Notes under the pieces: generated by a model
Seen by the model: only the letters and a program-made list of their open reading frames with translations
What the model was told of the DNA's origin: nothing
The model's database searches: none
Assembly (NCBI RefSeq): GCF_044904605.1
Contig: NZ_JADIKI010000021.1
Coordinates: 310,001-374,000 of the forward strand
Source of the DNA: Dyella_B humi
GTDB lineage: Bacteria; Pseudomonadota; Gammaproteobacteria; Xanthomonadales; Rhodanobacteraceae
Direction: 5' to 3'
Length of the DNA: 64,000 nucleotides
Part shown: positions 43,872 through 55,321 of the stretch, in pieces
Position numbering within the stretch: the stretch's first letter is position 1
Layout: each line of letters begins with the position of its first letter
Made by a program: the position numbers and the translations under genes

Positions 43872-44193
43872 GTGGTCGGTTCCTCGGGGAATGATGCAGT
43901 TGCCGTAACGGCCCCTCACCGCGAGGAGAGGGAGCAGAGAAGCGCGTATTTTGCCAGCCGGCCCCAAACACCAGCAACGAAAACCTGTTTCCGCCTGCGT
44001 TCGAAATCTTGCAATGCGATCATGGCCAAATAGCTCGAAAGTGGGTTGCGTGACCACCGATTTGGCCCAAACTTCGCGGCATCCCCCAAACAGAACGCGA
44101 ACCTCCTTGCAATTCCCCTAACGCTCGCTGCTTTAGCATCTACCTGTTACGCCGCGTGCGTCCGCCAGACTTCAAGCAACAGGAGTTATCCCC
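43872..44193. other. Divergent intergenic region between acnB and acnA
   Basis: 322 bp that must hold the promoters of both aconitase genes. Visible: a short CCCTC/GAGGG hairpin (about 43912-43932), an AT-richer stretch around 43990-44050, and ACAGGAG as the acnA ribosome-binding site just before 44194. I see no convincing operator dyad and no gene. Confidence 0.7.
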
Positions 44194-46944
<2,751 letters not shown>

Positions 46945-46960
46945 CCACGTAAACTCTCAT

Positions 46961-47046
46961 GGCCGTCATTCCCGCGGAAGCGGGAATCCATTTTGCTCCG
47001 ATACAAAAAGCGAAGATGGATTCCCGCTTCCGCGGGAATGACGGCC
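46961..47046. repeat. Perfect 31-bp inverted repeat, CGTCATTCCCG family
   Basis: Left arm 46961-46991 (GGCCGTCATTCCCGCGGAAG onward) is exactly complementary to 47016-47046, separated by 24 nt. Each arm also folds on itself (CCCGCGGAAGCGGG). Non-coding MITE/REP-like element after acnA; relatives at 29739-29857 and 63721-63851. Confidence 0.9.
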
Positions 47047-47099
47047 GAGTGGTGACAGCGCAAGATTGCTAGCCTCCTCTCCCAGAAGGAAAGAGGAGG

Positions 47100-47534
47100 C
47101 TAGAGTTGTTGCGTCCACGTCGCGTTATAACAGCGCCAATCATGCCCTTCCCTGCGCCACGCGGTTTCCACCTTGTAGACACCCAGTTCCGAAGGAAACA
47201 CTTTGCCGCCGCTGGTCAGCGTGACGGTGAAACTGGCTACATATCGCTCGCCGCGCGGCTGCACGTCCACTGGGCCAAGCACCGCATGCAAGGTTTCGCC
47301 ACGAAATTTCGCCACCCGCAGCAGATTGGCGATGTCCTGTCGGCTCATCGCGCCGCTGTTGCCGTCGAAATCGTCACTAACCGGTTGAAGCACCGCGGCG
47401 GCATCAACCTGCTCGGTGGCCTGGGCAACCTTGTCGATCGCCTGCCGGATCAGCACCTCGTCCGGCGCGTGATGGCAACCGGCTGCCGCCAGTATCAGCA
47501 GGGCGAAAATCAGAAATCGGTACAGATATTTCAT
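47100..47534 (-). CDS. Lipoprotein of unknown function, NTF2/SnoaL-like
   Basis: 144 aa. Signal peptide with lipobox (LAAAGC, Cys at residue 20), then an NTF2-like alpha+beta pattern: a helix RQAIDKVAQATEQVDAAAVL, FDGNSGAMSRQDIANLL, and beta strands ending in ETAWRREGHDWRCYNATW. Proteins of this type (nuclear transport factor 2 family) are common exported factors without a defined role. ATG 47534 chosen for the signal peptide; the frame extends to 47648. Divergent from fadD. Confidence 0.75.
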   Translation of the reverse strand: MKYLYRFLIFALLILAAAGCHHAPDEVLIRQAIDKVAQATEQVDAAAVLQPVSDDFDGNSGAMSRQDIANLLRVAKFRGETLHAVLGPVDVQPRGERYVASFTVTLTSGGKVFPSELGVYKVETAWRREGHDWRCYNATWTQQL

Positions 47535-47674
47535 GGCCGGCTTTTCCCAAGAGAGCTCGCTGCAACGCGGCTTGCCGCTGTACGTCAGCGTATGCTCCAA
47601 TGCTTCGCCCGCATGATGCCCGATGCGCGCTGCCGCCACCATTGGCACGTATTCATGGAGCCTGGAATCGAAAC

Positions 47675-49363
47675 ATGAGCAATCAGTGTCCGTGGCTGAG
47701 TCACTATCCGGATGGCGTACCTGCAGAGATCGACATCAACCAGTACGCGTCGGTGGTCGCCGTTCTGGAAGAAGCGTTTGAACGCTTTCGCGGGCGTGAT
47801 GCCTTCTCCAGCTTCGGCAAGCGGCTGAACTACGAACAGATCGATACGCTGAGCCGGCAATTTGCCGCTTATCTCACCGGGGAACTGAAGCTTTCCAAAG
47901 GCGACCGCGTTGCGATCATGCTGCCGAACATTCTGCAGTATCCGATCGCGCTGTTCGGCGCGCTACGTGCCGGCATGGTGGTGGTCAACACCAACCCGAT
48001 GTACACCGCGCGCGAGCTGAAACATCAGCTGGAAGATTCCGGCGCCGTGGCCATCGTGGTGCTCGACAACTTCGCGGCGACCTTGCAGCAGGTCGTGGCC
48101 GAAACCCACGTCAAGCACATCGTGACCACCGGCATCGGCGATCTGCTCGGCGCCAAGGGCATGGTGATCAACTTCGTGCTCAAGCACGTGAAGAAGATGG
48201 TGCCGCCTTATTCGCTGCCGCATGCGCTGCGCTTCAAGGATGCGTTGGAGGCCGGCGCGAAGCACGCGTTGCCGAAACCCTCCATCACGCATGACGACAT
48301 CGCCTTCCTGCAATACACCGGTGGCACTACGGGCGTGGCCAAGGGTGCCATGCTTACCCACGGCAACATGGTGGCAAACATGATGCAGGCCGGCGCCTGG
48401 ATCGGTGCGAACCTCAAGGAAGAACGCGAGATCGTCATCACGGCCCTGCCGCTGTATCACATCTTTTCGCTCACCGCGAACGGGCTGGTGTTTCTGCGTC
48501 TGGGTGGCCTGAACATCCTCATCACCAACCCGCGCGATATGCCTGCCTTCGTGAAGGAGCTGCGTAACTCGCATTTCTCAGTGATCACCGGCGTCAATAC
48601 CTTGTTCAACGGGTTGCTCAACACGCCGGGCTTTGAAAGCGTGGATTTCTCAAACCTGCACCTGAGCCTGGGCGGCGGCATGGCCGTGCAGCGCGCGGTA
48701 GCCGAGCGCTGGAAAAAAGTTACGGGCTGCACATTGGCCGAAGCCTACGGCCTCACCGAAACCTCGCCGGCCGCCTGTATCAACCCACTGGATTTGAAGG
48801 AATACAACGGCTCGATTGGTCTGCCGATTTCCTCCACCGAGGTCGCCATCTGGTCGGAAGACAATCAACCCCTGCCGATCGGCGAAGTGGGCGAGCTGAT
48901 GGTGCGCGGCCCGCAGGTGATGAAGGGTTACTGGAACCGCCCCGACGAAACCGCCAAGGTGCTTGCCGATGACGGCTGGTTGCACACCGGCGATATCGCA
49001 AAGATGGATGCGAACGGCTATGTGTACATCGTCGATCGCAAGAAGGACATGATCCTGGTATCCGGCTTCAACGTGTATCCGAATGAGATCGAGGACACCA
49101 TCATGAAGCACCCGGGCGTGGCCGAAGTAGCCGCCATCGGCGTTCCGGACGAACACTCGGGCGAAGCGGTGAAGCTGTTTGTGGTGCGCAAAGATCCCAG
49201 CCTCACGGTGGAGCAGCTCAAGGAGTTCTGCCGCGAAAACTTCACCGGCTACAAGCGCCCGAAGACCATCGAATTCCGCGATGCGCTGCCCAAGAGCAAC
49301 GTGGGAAAGATTCTGCGGCGCGAATTGCGCGACGAAAAGAAACAGCCCGCTGTCGCGGGCTGA
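47675..49363 (+). CDS. fadD: Long-chain fatty acid--CoA ligase
   Basis: Activates fatty acids to acyl-CoA via an acyl-adenylate; entry step for the beta-oxidation enzymes at the left end of the window. 562 aa, the same size as E. coli FadD (561). AMP-binding P-loop YTGGTTGVAKGAMLTH, EAYGLTETSP, DGWLHTGDIAKMD, and the catalytic lysine in PKSNVGKILRRELRD. ATG 47675 chosen because MSNQCPWLSHYPDGVPAEI matches the family N-terminus; the frame is open from 47600. Confidence 0.93.
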   Translation: MSNQCPWLSHYPDGVPAEIDINQYASVVAVLEEAFERFRGRDAFSSFGKRLNYEQIDTLSRQFAAYLTGELKLSKGDRVAIMLPNILQYPIALFGALRAGMVVVNTNPMYTARELKHQLEDSGAVAIVVLDNFAATLQQVVAETHVKHIVTTGIGDLLGAKGMVINFVLKHVKKMVPPYSLPHALRFKDALEAGAKHALPKPSITHDDIAFLQYTGGTTGVAKGAMLTHGNMVANMMQAGAWIGANLKEEREIVITALPLYHIFSLTANGLVFLRLGGLNILITNPRDMPAFVKELRNSHFSVITGVNTLFNGLLNTPGFESVDFSNLHLSLGGGMAVQRAVAERWKKVTGCTLAEAYGLTETSPAACINPLDLKEYNGSIGLPISSTEVAIWSEDNQPLPIGEVGELMVRGPQVMKGYWNRPDETAKVLADDGWLHTGDIAKMDANGYVYIVDRKKDMILVSGFNVYPNEIEDTIMKHPGVAEVAAIGVPDEHSGEAVKLFVVRKDPSLTVEQLKEFCRENFTGYKRPKTIEFRDALPKSNVGKILRRELRDEKKQPAVAG

Positions 49364-49375
49364 TAATGCATGCAT

Positions 49376-49411
49376 CGCGCGCGCTCCTACACAGGAAGCG
49401 CGCGTAGTTAT
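49376..49411 (+). terminator. Terminator-like hairpin after fadD
   Basis: CGCGCGC and GCGCGCG (right arm 49398-49404) pair around a 13-nt loop, followed by TAGTTATTTT. Between the fadD stop and the convergent PilZ gene. Confidence 0.5.
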
Positions 49412-49417
49412 TTTGCC

Positions 49418-49789
49418 CTACTCGTCGTGCCACATCTCCAGGATGTCGGCATAGCCGCCCAGCAGATTCCACAGCGGTACCTGCTTGTCCTCGGGGATGT
49501 GTGTGTACGCAAACCCGATGTGCCGCTCTGACACGCGCGCCACCTTCGCCTCCAGATGGATGTGCAGGTCGTCGCCGAAGATCATGTCCAGCACCCAGCT
49601 CTCGCCGGCCTGACCGCGCCAGTCGAGCGGACGGCGCACCAAGGCGCCCGTCGCTGAAATATCGATCAGGTCGGTCGGATGCGATTCATTGCCGTGGCTC
49701 ATCAACACCGTGGTCTTGATGCGCATGCGCGCGGGGCGCAGATGCTCCTTGCCGGAACCATCCATGGCATCGTCACCTTTTGTATTCAT
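49418..49789 (-). CDS. PilZ domain protein
   Basis: 123 aa single-domain PilZ protein. LRPARMRIKTTVLMSH carries the arginine end of the domain and DISATGALVRRPLD the D/NxSxxG motif; the first RxxxR is present as RPARMR, so c-di-GMP binding is plausible. GGAG lies 7 nt before ATG 49789. Type IV pilus or motility genes are not nearby. Confidence 0.85.
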   Translation of the reverse strand: MNTKGDDAMDGSGKEHLRPARMRIKTTVLMSHGNESHPTDLIDISATGALVRRPLDWRGQAGESWVLDMIFGDDLHIHLEAKVARVSERHIGFAYTHIPEDKQVPLWNLLGGYADILEMWHDE

Positions 49790-50557
49790 GCTTTAGCTCC
49801 CTAACCCGCTTTACGTCGTCGACGCGACGCCCAGATCCGACCTCCGTGGCGATTGAACCATTGGACTTGGACAACGGTTCCATCACTCGTCAGCACCAGC
49901 GTATTCCTGCCGGCGTCCCCCGGATGTGCGCGTATGATGAAGCAAGGCACATGCCACTGCTACAACTACGTTTCAGCGCAGGATGCTGCTCGTTTCCAGG
50001 GCTCAGCCTGCTTGCTGGCGACGCAATGGGTCACATGCTGCCGCTGCTTGAACAGCAGCAACCAAGGCCAGCTTGTTGAATGAATCCGCGCCCGCTGCAG
50101 TCCAGGGTTTCTTGACAACCCGCTACCGCAGCTGAAGCACTCGCTGGACATGCCACAGCAGTGCCGCTAATCTGTAACCCGCGCGTGGAGCCATGCATGG
50201 ATGGTCGCCGGGAGCCCCGGCGGGAATGGCCTTCACCCGATGTACTCAGCCGACCTTTTACGAATCGCGGGCGACGCCAGCGGCGTCACGCCGGTTCTTG
50301 CCTGATCGTATCTTTACCGACCCGGCGCCGACGACCGCCAGCCTGACACGAACCACGCCGTGTGGATTCATCAGGGCCAGCAATCGCGGGAAACCGTACG
50401 CTCGGCTGGGCATTGCGCAGATTGGCTTTTATGGGAATGGCCGCAAAAACCCGGGCCTTCCAGGCATGAACCCTTATGTTCCGCGTATCGGAAAAAGGGT
50501 TCTGAGTCGTCAACAGAACGAACGCCAGCCCGTCGGGCGGGCCAATGACATGCATTG
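49790..50557. other. 768-bp region without a recognisable gene upstream of scpA
   Basis: Open frames of up to 121 codons exist on the plus strand (50193-50558) but show no family resemblance, no credible start region, and arginine/proline-heavy shadow-like composition. Visible structure: a TTGACA at 50112-50117 that could serve a promoter, and a GACGCC/GGCGTC hairpin at 50273-50287. It could contain a gene remnant, a long scpA leader or a small RNA; sequence alone does not decide. Confidence 0.5.
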
Positions 50558-51487
50558 ATGAGCACTGAGCCAACCGAGTCTCAGCCTGTAGAAGCAACGC
50601 AAAATGCGTTCGCCGGGGTTCCGCAGCAGCAGGAAATGCCGCTGGCAGTCGTGCGCGGAGAACCGATCCTGCAGATGCCGCAGGATCTGTACATTCCACC
50701 GGATGCGCTGGAAGTTATCCTGGAGGCATTCGAAGGGCCGCTGGATTTGCTGCTGTATCTGATCCGGCGGCAGAACCTGGACATTCTCGATATTCCGATC
50801 GCCGAGATCACCCGGCAATACATGGAATACATCGAGATGATGCGCGATGTGATGCGCTTGGAGCTGGCCGCCGAATATCTGCTGATGGCGGCGATCCTGG
50901 CCGAAATCAAATCGCGGCTGCTGCTGCCGCGGCCCCCCTCGGAAGAAGGGGTGGAGGAAGATCCCCGTGCCGAACTAGTGCGCCGCCTGCAGGAGTACGA
51001 GCGTTTCAAGAAGGCGGCTGAGGACATCGATACTCTGCCCCGCCTGGAACGCGACACGGTGGTGGCGCAGGCCGACACGGGCGAGCGCAATGTGATCAAG
51101 CTGCCGCCGCCGCTGGACCTGAAGGAAATGCTGCTGGCCCTCAAGGACGTGATGCACCGGGCCGAATTGTTCGGGCATCACGCCATCAAGCGCGAGGCGC
51201 TGAGTGTGCGCCAGCGCATGGGCGAGTTGCTGAGCCGTCTCGAGGGCGACCAGTTCCATCGCTTCGAATCGTTGTTCGACCCCAGTGAAGGAAGACTGGG
51301 CGTGGTGGTCACCTTCCTGGCCATGCTGGAGCTGGCCAAGGAATTCTTGGTCAACATCGTGCAGGAAGAGCCGCTGGCGCCGATCTACGTGAAAGCGAAC
51401 GCCGGTTCGGCCGCGGAAGAAGCCAGCGTCGCCGCCGGCGATGACGCATTCGATGAAGAACAGCATGCCGCCTCCGGCGGCGAATAA
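50558..51487 (+). CDS. scpA: Segregation and condensation protein A
   Basis: Kleisin subunit of the SMC-ScpAB condensin. 309 aa. N-terminal SMC-binding domain (LEAFEGPLDLLLYLIRRQNL, IPIAEITRQYMEYI), helical middle and C-terminal winged helix (GVVVTFLAMLELAKE). A Gln/Pro-rich leader of about 45 residues and an Ala/Glu tail extend beyond the usual core. ATG 50558 is used rather than TTG 50555. First gene of scpA-scpB-rluB. smc itself is outside the window. Confidence 0.95.
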   Translation: MSTEPTESQPVEATQNAFAGVPQQQEMPLAVVRGEPILQMPQDLYIPPDALEVILEAFEGPLDLLLYLIRRQNLDILDIPIAEITRQYMEYIEMMRDVMRLELAAEYLLMAAILAEIKSRLLLPRPPSEEGVEEDPRAELVRRLQEYERFKKAAEDIDTLPRLERDTVVAQADTGERNVIKLPPPLDLKEMLLALKDVMHRAELFGHHAIKREALSVRQRMGELLSRLEGDQFHRFESLFDPSEGRLGVVVTFLAMLELAKEFLVNIVQEEPLAPIYVKANAGSAAEEASVAAGDDAFDEEQHAASGGE

Positions 51488-51537
51488 CAGACAGCGGGAA
51501 CAACACGCAACCGTCATGGACACCCGATCCTAAGGCT

Positions 51538-52455
51538 ATGCAGATCGAGCAACTCAAACCGATTATCGAAGCCGCACTGCTGGCCGCCAGCCAGCCGTTG
51601 AGCGTGGCGCAGTTGGGCGAGCTGTTCGTGGAGGCAGACGAAGTCGACCGCGCACAGATCGCCATGGCGCTGGAGCAATTGGCCGAGGATTGTCAGGGCC
51701 GCGGTGTGGAGCTGAAGGAAGTCGCCTCCGGCTTCCGCTACCAAGTGCGCCAGGACATGCACCCCTGGGTCTCGCGCATGTGGACGGAAAAGCCCAGTCG
51801 CTACTCGCGCGCCCTCTTGGAAACGCTGGCGCTGATCGCTTACCGCCAGCCCATCACCCGCCCGGAAATCGAACAGATCCGCGGCGTGGTGGTTTCCTCC
51901 AACATCATCAAGACGATGGAGGAGCGCGAATGGATACGCGTCGTCGGCCACCGCGACGTGCCCGGCAAACCCGCCTTGTTCGGCACCACCCGCGGCTTCC
52001 TCGACTACTTCAACCTGAAATCGCTGGACGAGCTGCCACCGCTCTCCGAAATCCGCGACATGGAAGATCCACAACTGCGGCTGGACGACGAACCTTTCCC
52101 ACCCAGGCCCGTGCGTAACTTGCCGATCGACCCGGATGCCGAAGAAACCGACGGCGAAACACCCGCCAATGAAGCACACGCTGAGCAAGAAGTGCACGCT
52201 GGCGAAGGGTCGATCGACGTCGAACACCACGAAGCGCCGAACGACGAAACATCGAACGAAGCATCCTTGGACGAAGCTGGGGAAAACCCGGAACCTTCGC
52301 TCCCCACCGAAGAAACTGCATCCCATCCCGACGAGCCTGACGATGAACTGAAGGCCGTCGCCGAAACCCATCCCGCCACTGCCGACGAGGCAGCGGCTTC
52401 CGCGGACGCCGATAACGGCACCGCCGAGCAAGACACCGAGGAGTACCGCGCATGA
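51538..52455 (+). CDS. scpB: Segregation and condensation protein B, with long acidic C-terminal tail
   Basis: Partner of ScpA in condensin. 305 aa: two winged-helix domains in residues 1-170 (PLSVAQLGELF, LETLALIAYRQPITRPEIEQIRG, FGTTRGFLDYFNL) are the family core, about 180 residues long elsewhere. The remaining 115 residues are Asp/Glu/Ala/Pro/Thr-rich and look disordered. The gene ends inside the rluB start (4-bp overlap). Confidence 0.93.
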   Translation: MQIEQLKPIIEAALLAASQPLSVAQLGELFVEADEVDRAQIAMALEQLAEDCQGRGVELKEVASGFRYQVRQDMHPWVSRMWTEKPSRYSRALLETLALIAYRQPITRPEIEQIRGVVVSSNIIKTMEEREWIRVVGHRDVPGKPALFGTTRGFLDYFNLKSLDELPPLSEIRDMEDPQLRLDDEPFPPRPVRNLPIDPDAEETDGETPANEAHAEQEVHAGEGSIDVEHHEAPNDETSNEASLDEAGENPEPSLPTEETASHPDEPDDELKAVAETHPATADEAAASADADNGTAEQDTEEYRA

Positions 52456-53831
52456 ATGCGCCGCAAAAATCCGTATTGAGCCTCAAGCGCGCCGCGCCGA
52501 CCGAGAACGCCCCCCAAATCGAAGAGCGCCTGCACAAAGTGCTCGCCAACGCAGGCCTCGGCTCGCGCCGCATGCTGGAGCAACGCATCCAGGCCGGTGA
52601 GGTCGAAGTCAACGGCAGCCCCGCCAACATCGGCGCCAGCGTGCGCGCAGGCGATCGCGTGGTGATCGATGGCAAGCAATTCGTTGTCGCCACTGACAGC
52701 CGCGACGATGCCGAAGTGCTGGTCTACCACAAGCCCGAAGGCGTGGTGACCACACGCGAAGATCCCGAAGGTCGCCCCACCGTATTCGAACAGCTGCCGC
52801 GACTGAAAGGCGCGCGCTGGGTCGCCGTGGGTCGCCTGGACATCAACACCACCGGCCTGCTGCTGCTCACCACCGATGGCGATCTCGCCAACGCGCTGAT
52901 GCATCCGCGCAGCGGCCTGGAGCGCGAATACCTGTGTCGTGTGCATGGCGAAGTGCCCGACGAGATGATCGAAAAACTCAAGGCCGGCGTAGAACTGGAA
53001 GACGGCCCTGCCCGTTTCGACGAGATCGCCGTTATCAGCCGCGGCGGCAGCCACAGCTGGTTCCGCGTGGTGATCCGCGAAGGACGCAACCGCGAAGTGC
53101 GCCGACTGTGGGATTCGCAGGGCTTTCTGGTTAGCCGCCTGAAGCGCATCCGCTACGGCGGCATCGAACTGCCGCGTATGCTGCGCCGTGGCGATTGCGA
53201 AGCGCTTGGCGAAGAAGCCGTCAAGGAACTGCGCAAGAGCACCGGTCTGGGCGCACCGCAAGCTGTGCTCACGCTGAGCCCGGTGTTGCACCAGCGTCGC
53301 GCACCGCGCAACGTTGTGGAATACCGTCCCGAAAAAGGCGGCGCTGCTGGCTGGAGCGGCGGCTACCACGATGAAGCTCGCGAATTGCGCGCCTTCGACC
53401 GTATCCGCGAAGACCAACCCGCGCGCGGCAAGCAGCGCCGGCACGCGAATCCGAATCGCGAAGTGAACGGCAACGTGGCGACTCCGGAACGCCAGAAGAA
53501 AAATATCCACAAGAAGAAGCGCGTCGCCCCCGGCCAGGAATTGCCGCCGGCACGCACCTGGTTCGCTGGCGAGAACCGCGAAGGTGGGCGCACGCACGGC
53601 GGTGGCCAGGCGCCGGGCAATCGTCGCAGTGGTGGTGGCGGTGGTAGCACCAATCCGTATGGCGGCTTCAACGCCGGCGGCGGCGCAAACCGCAACAACA
53701 ACCGCGGTAATAGTCGTCCTGGCGGCGGCAATAATCGCCCTGGTGGCAATCGACCTGGCGGCCGGCCGCAGCGCGGCAATCGCCCGCAGGGACAAGGCGG
53801 CGGTGGCGGCAATCGCGGCGGCAATCGCTGA
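52452..53831 (+). CDS. rluB: 23S rRNA pseudouridine synthase RluB, with basic Gly/Arg/Asn-rich tail
   Basis: Makes pseudouridine 2605 in 23S rRNA. 459 aa versus 291 in E. coli. S4 domain (LHKVLANAGLGSRRMLEQRI), then the TruA/RsuA-like catalytic domain with the active aspartate in GRLDINTTGLLLLT. After about residue 275 comes a long basic region, and the final 75 residues are nearly all Gly, Asn, Arg and Pro (repeated RPGG / NRPGG units). Such tails occur in other gammaproteobacterial RluB proteins and may help bind RNA. Overlaps scpB by 4 bp. Confidence 0.93.
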   Translation: MNAPQKSVLSLKRAAPTENAPQIEERLHKVLANAGLGSRRMLEQRIQAGEVEVNGSPANIGASVRAGDRVVIDGKQFVVATDSRDDAEVLVYHKPEGVVTTREDPEGRPTVFEQLPRLKGARWVAVGRLDINTTGLLLLTTDGDLANALMHPRSGLEREYLCRVHGEVPDEMIEKLKAGVELEDGPARFDEIAVISRGGSHSWFRVVIREGRNREVRRLWDSQGFLVSRLKRIRYGGIELPRMLRRGDCEALGEEAVKELRKSTGLGAPQAVLTLSPVLHQRRAPRNVVEYRPEKGGAAGWSGGYHDEARELRAFDRIREDQPARGKQRRHANPNREVNGNVATPERQKKNIHKKKRVAPGQELPPARTWFAGENREGGRTHGGGQAPGNRRSGGGGGSTNPYGGFNAGGGANRNNNRGNSRPGGGNNRPGGNRPGGRPQRGNRPQGQGGGGGNRGGNR

Positions 53832-53839
53832 ATCACCGC

Positions 53840-54190
53840 GTGATCCGCATCTACCACAACAGCCGCTGCTCGAAATCGCGCAGCGCGCTTGCCTTGCTCG
53901 AACAGCACGGCAAACCGTTTGAAGTGATTCACTATCTCGAAACGCCACCTAGCGCCGCCGAATTGAAGGCGTTGCTATCGCAACTCGGCATCACCGCGCG
54001 GCAACTGTTGCGCACTGGCGAGGATGAGTATCGAGAGCTTGAACTTGGCGATTCGTCGCTGAGCGAAGCAATGCTGATTGCGGCGATGGTGAAACATCCG
54101 CGCCTGATCGAACGGCCTATCGTGATCGCCAATGACAACGCGGTAATTGGACGGCCGCCGGAGAAAGTGCTCGACATCCTGCAGTCGTAA
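53840..54190 (+). CDS. arsC: ArsC/Spx-family arsenate reductase-like protein
   Basis: 116 aa thioredoxin-fold protein, glutaredoxin-type arsenate reductase family. Active cysteine in YHNSRCSKSRSAL (C10) and the conserved C-terminal RPIVIANDNAVIGRPPE. GTG start at 53840, only 8 bp after rluB, so probably read through from the scp-rluB operon. No arsR or arsB is near, so it could be a general reductase rather than a dedicated arsenic gene. Confidence 0.88.
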   Translation: MIRIYHNSRCSKSRSALALLEQHGKPFEVIHYLETPPSAAELKALLSQLGITARQLLRTGEDEYRELELGDSSLSEAMLIAAMVKHPRLIERPIVIANDNAVIGRPPEKVLDILQS

Positions 54191-54196
54191 CGCGAA

Positions 54197-54260
54197 CTCC
54201 AACATCTTCACGCCGCGTTGGAGCTCGCTTGCGCCTGCGCCAACTCCAACCTACGCCAAG
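54197..54260. repeat. CTCCAAC/GTTGGAG hairpin between convergent genes
   Basis: CTCCAAC (54197-54203) pairs with GTTGGAG (54217-54223), followed by CAACTCCAACCTACG. The words match the GTAGGTTGG repeats at 10431-10519 and 13318-13345. Possible terminator for arsC and the DUF1330 gene. Confidence 0.45.
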
Positions 54261-54683
54261 CTATCCAATCGGCGGTTCCGACAACGGCAGCAGACGCGAA
54301 TCTTCAAGCGCCGCCGTGCGATGCCCTATTCCGGCCAGATATGCTTCATGCGAAGCGAACGCCATGAACGAGGCGACGCTTTGTTGCCGTACCAGCATCA
54401 CCATATCCCACCGCTCGTTCGGCGGACCGATCAGGAAATGATCGCCGCCTCCCAGAAACATCAACTCACCACCGCTTTCGCGCAAATAGGGCAAGGTGTG
54501 TTCGATATAGCGCTGGAAAGCTTCCGCGCCGCTGATCGCTTCGGCGGGCGCCAAATTTGGCGTGGCCGAATAGTCGGCCACAGTGCGAAAGCGCAACAAG
54601 TTGAGCATCACAATGCCGCCTTGCAGTTGCCTCGCCATAAACGCGCGCCCTGCTTCCCATGTAGGTTCCAGATAGTTCGTCAC
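54261..54683 (-). CDS. DUF1330 family protein
   Basis: 140 aa, small alpha/beta barrel-type domain of the DUF1330/dimeric ABM superfamily: GIVMLNLLRFR, FQRYIEHTLPYLRESGGELMFLG, WDMVMLVRQQSVASFMAF. Function unknown. GTG start at 54683, with AGAGGA upstream, 13 bp after the end of the DUF2239 gene: the two form an operon. Confidence 0.75.
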   Translation of the reverse strand: MTNYLEPTWEAGRAFMARQLQGGIVMLNLLRFRTVADYSATPNLAPAEAISGAEAFQRYIEHTLPYLRESGGELMFLGGGDHFLIGPPNERWDMVMLVRQQSVASFMAFASHEAYLAGIGHRTAALEDSRLLPLSEPPIG

Positions 54684-54696
54684 GGATGATGTCCTC

Positions 54697-55293
54697 TCAT
54701 TCGCCGAACGCGAGCTCCATTGCGTAATCGCGTACGTCGCCCGGCCACTTGGTGATCAGCTCGCCAAATTTTGCGCGGTCGCCCGCGAACAAGGCGCGCG
54801 TGGCTTCTTCGAAGCCGGGCATGTCGCCAGCCATCGCTGACATGAAGTGATAGGCGCGCTCCTGTTGTGCGCGCGTCTTGTCGCGTTCACCGTTCGCGCG
54901 CCGCGCTTCCTCTACCAGCTTGCGCAGCGTCACGGACGAACCACCTGGCTGGGATTCCAGCCATTCCCAATGTCGCGGTAGCAAGGTCACTTCACGTGCG
55001 ACCACGCCCAGTTTCGGACGTCCCCTGCCTCGGGGCGGATCGGGAATGGCACCGACGTCGCTTGCATTGTAAGCAAGCGCAACGGCATGGCGAGCAAGCA
55101 CCTGCTCGTCGGTGCCTCGCGTATCGAGATCAATCGTACGGCCGGTTCTGTCGTCGAAGATCAGGATCGGCTTGGTACCACCATGCTCGGCGGCGAGCTT
55201 CACTGCCAGGGCAACGACGTGGAGCGGGCCGGAGGTTAGGCGCCGGTGACCCTGGAAACTGGTATAGGAAGCGGATGGCGTAGCACTGGTCAT
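54697..55293 (-). CDS. DUF2239 family protein
   Basis: 198 aa, DUF2239 family. N-terminal SASYTSFQGHRRLTSGPL and the central RGRGRPKLGVVAREVTLLPR, ending in VTLRKLVEEARRANGERD followed by a helical C-terminus. The arginine/proline segment suggests nucleic-acid contact, but no function is established. AGGAG lies 7 nt before ATG 55293. Upstream is a repeated CCGG(A/G)TAAAAT motif (55322-55364) that probably controls the operon. Confidence 0.75.
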   Translation of the reverse strand: MTSATPSASYTSFQGHRRLTSGPLHVVALAVKLAAEHGGTKPILIFDDRTGRTIDLDTRGTDEQVLARHAVALAYNASDVGAIPDPPRGRGRPKLGVVAREVTLLPRHWEWLESQPGGSSVTLRKLVEEARRANGERDKTRAQQERAYHFMSAMAGDMPGFEEATRALFAGDRAKFGELITKWPGDVRDYAMELAFGE

Positions 55294-55321
55294 GACGGAC
55301 TCCTGTCAAGGCGTCGAATAA

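Noticed and set aside
49344..49361. AGCCCGC/GCGGGCT hairpin over the end of fadD as a terminator
   Set aside because: It overlaps the stop codon region and is not followed by a T-run; the hairpin at 49376-49411 is a better candidate.
50193..50558. Possible 121-aa gene upstream of scpA
   Set aside because: No homology I can recognise, Pro/Arg/Thr-heavy, no ribosome-binding site; kept only as part of an unexplained region.
52005..53948. Long open frame on the minus strand (647 codons) opposite scpB and rluB
   Set aside because: It is antisense to two clearly homologous genes, has Ala/Arg/His-biased composition typical of GC-rich shadows, and shows no family resemblance.
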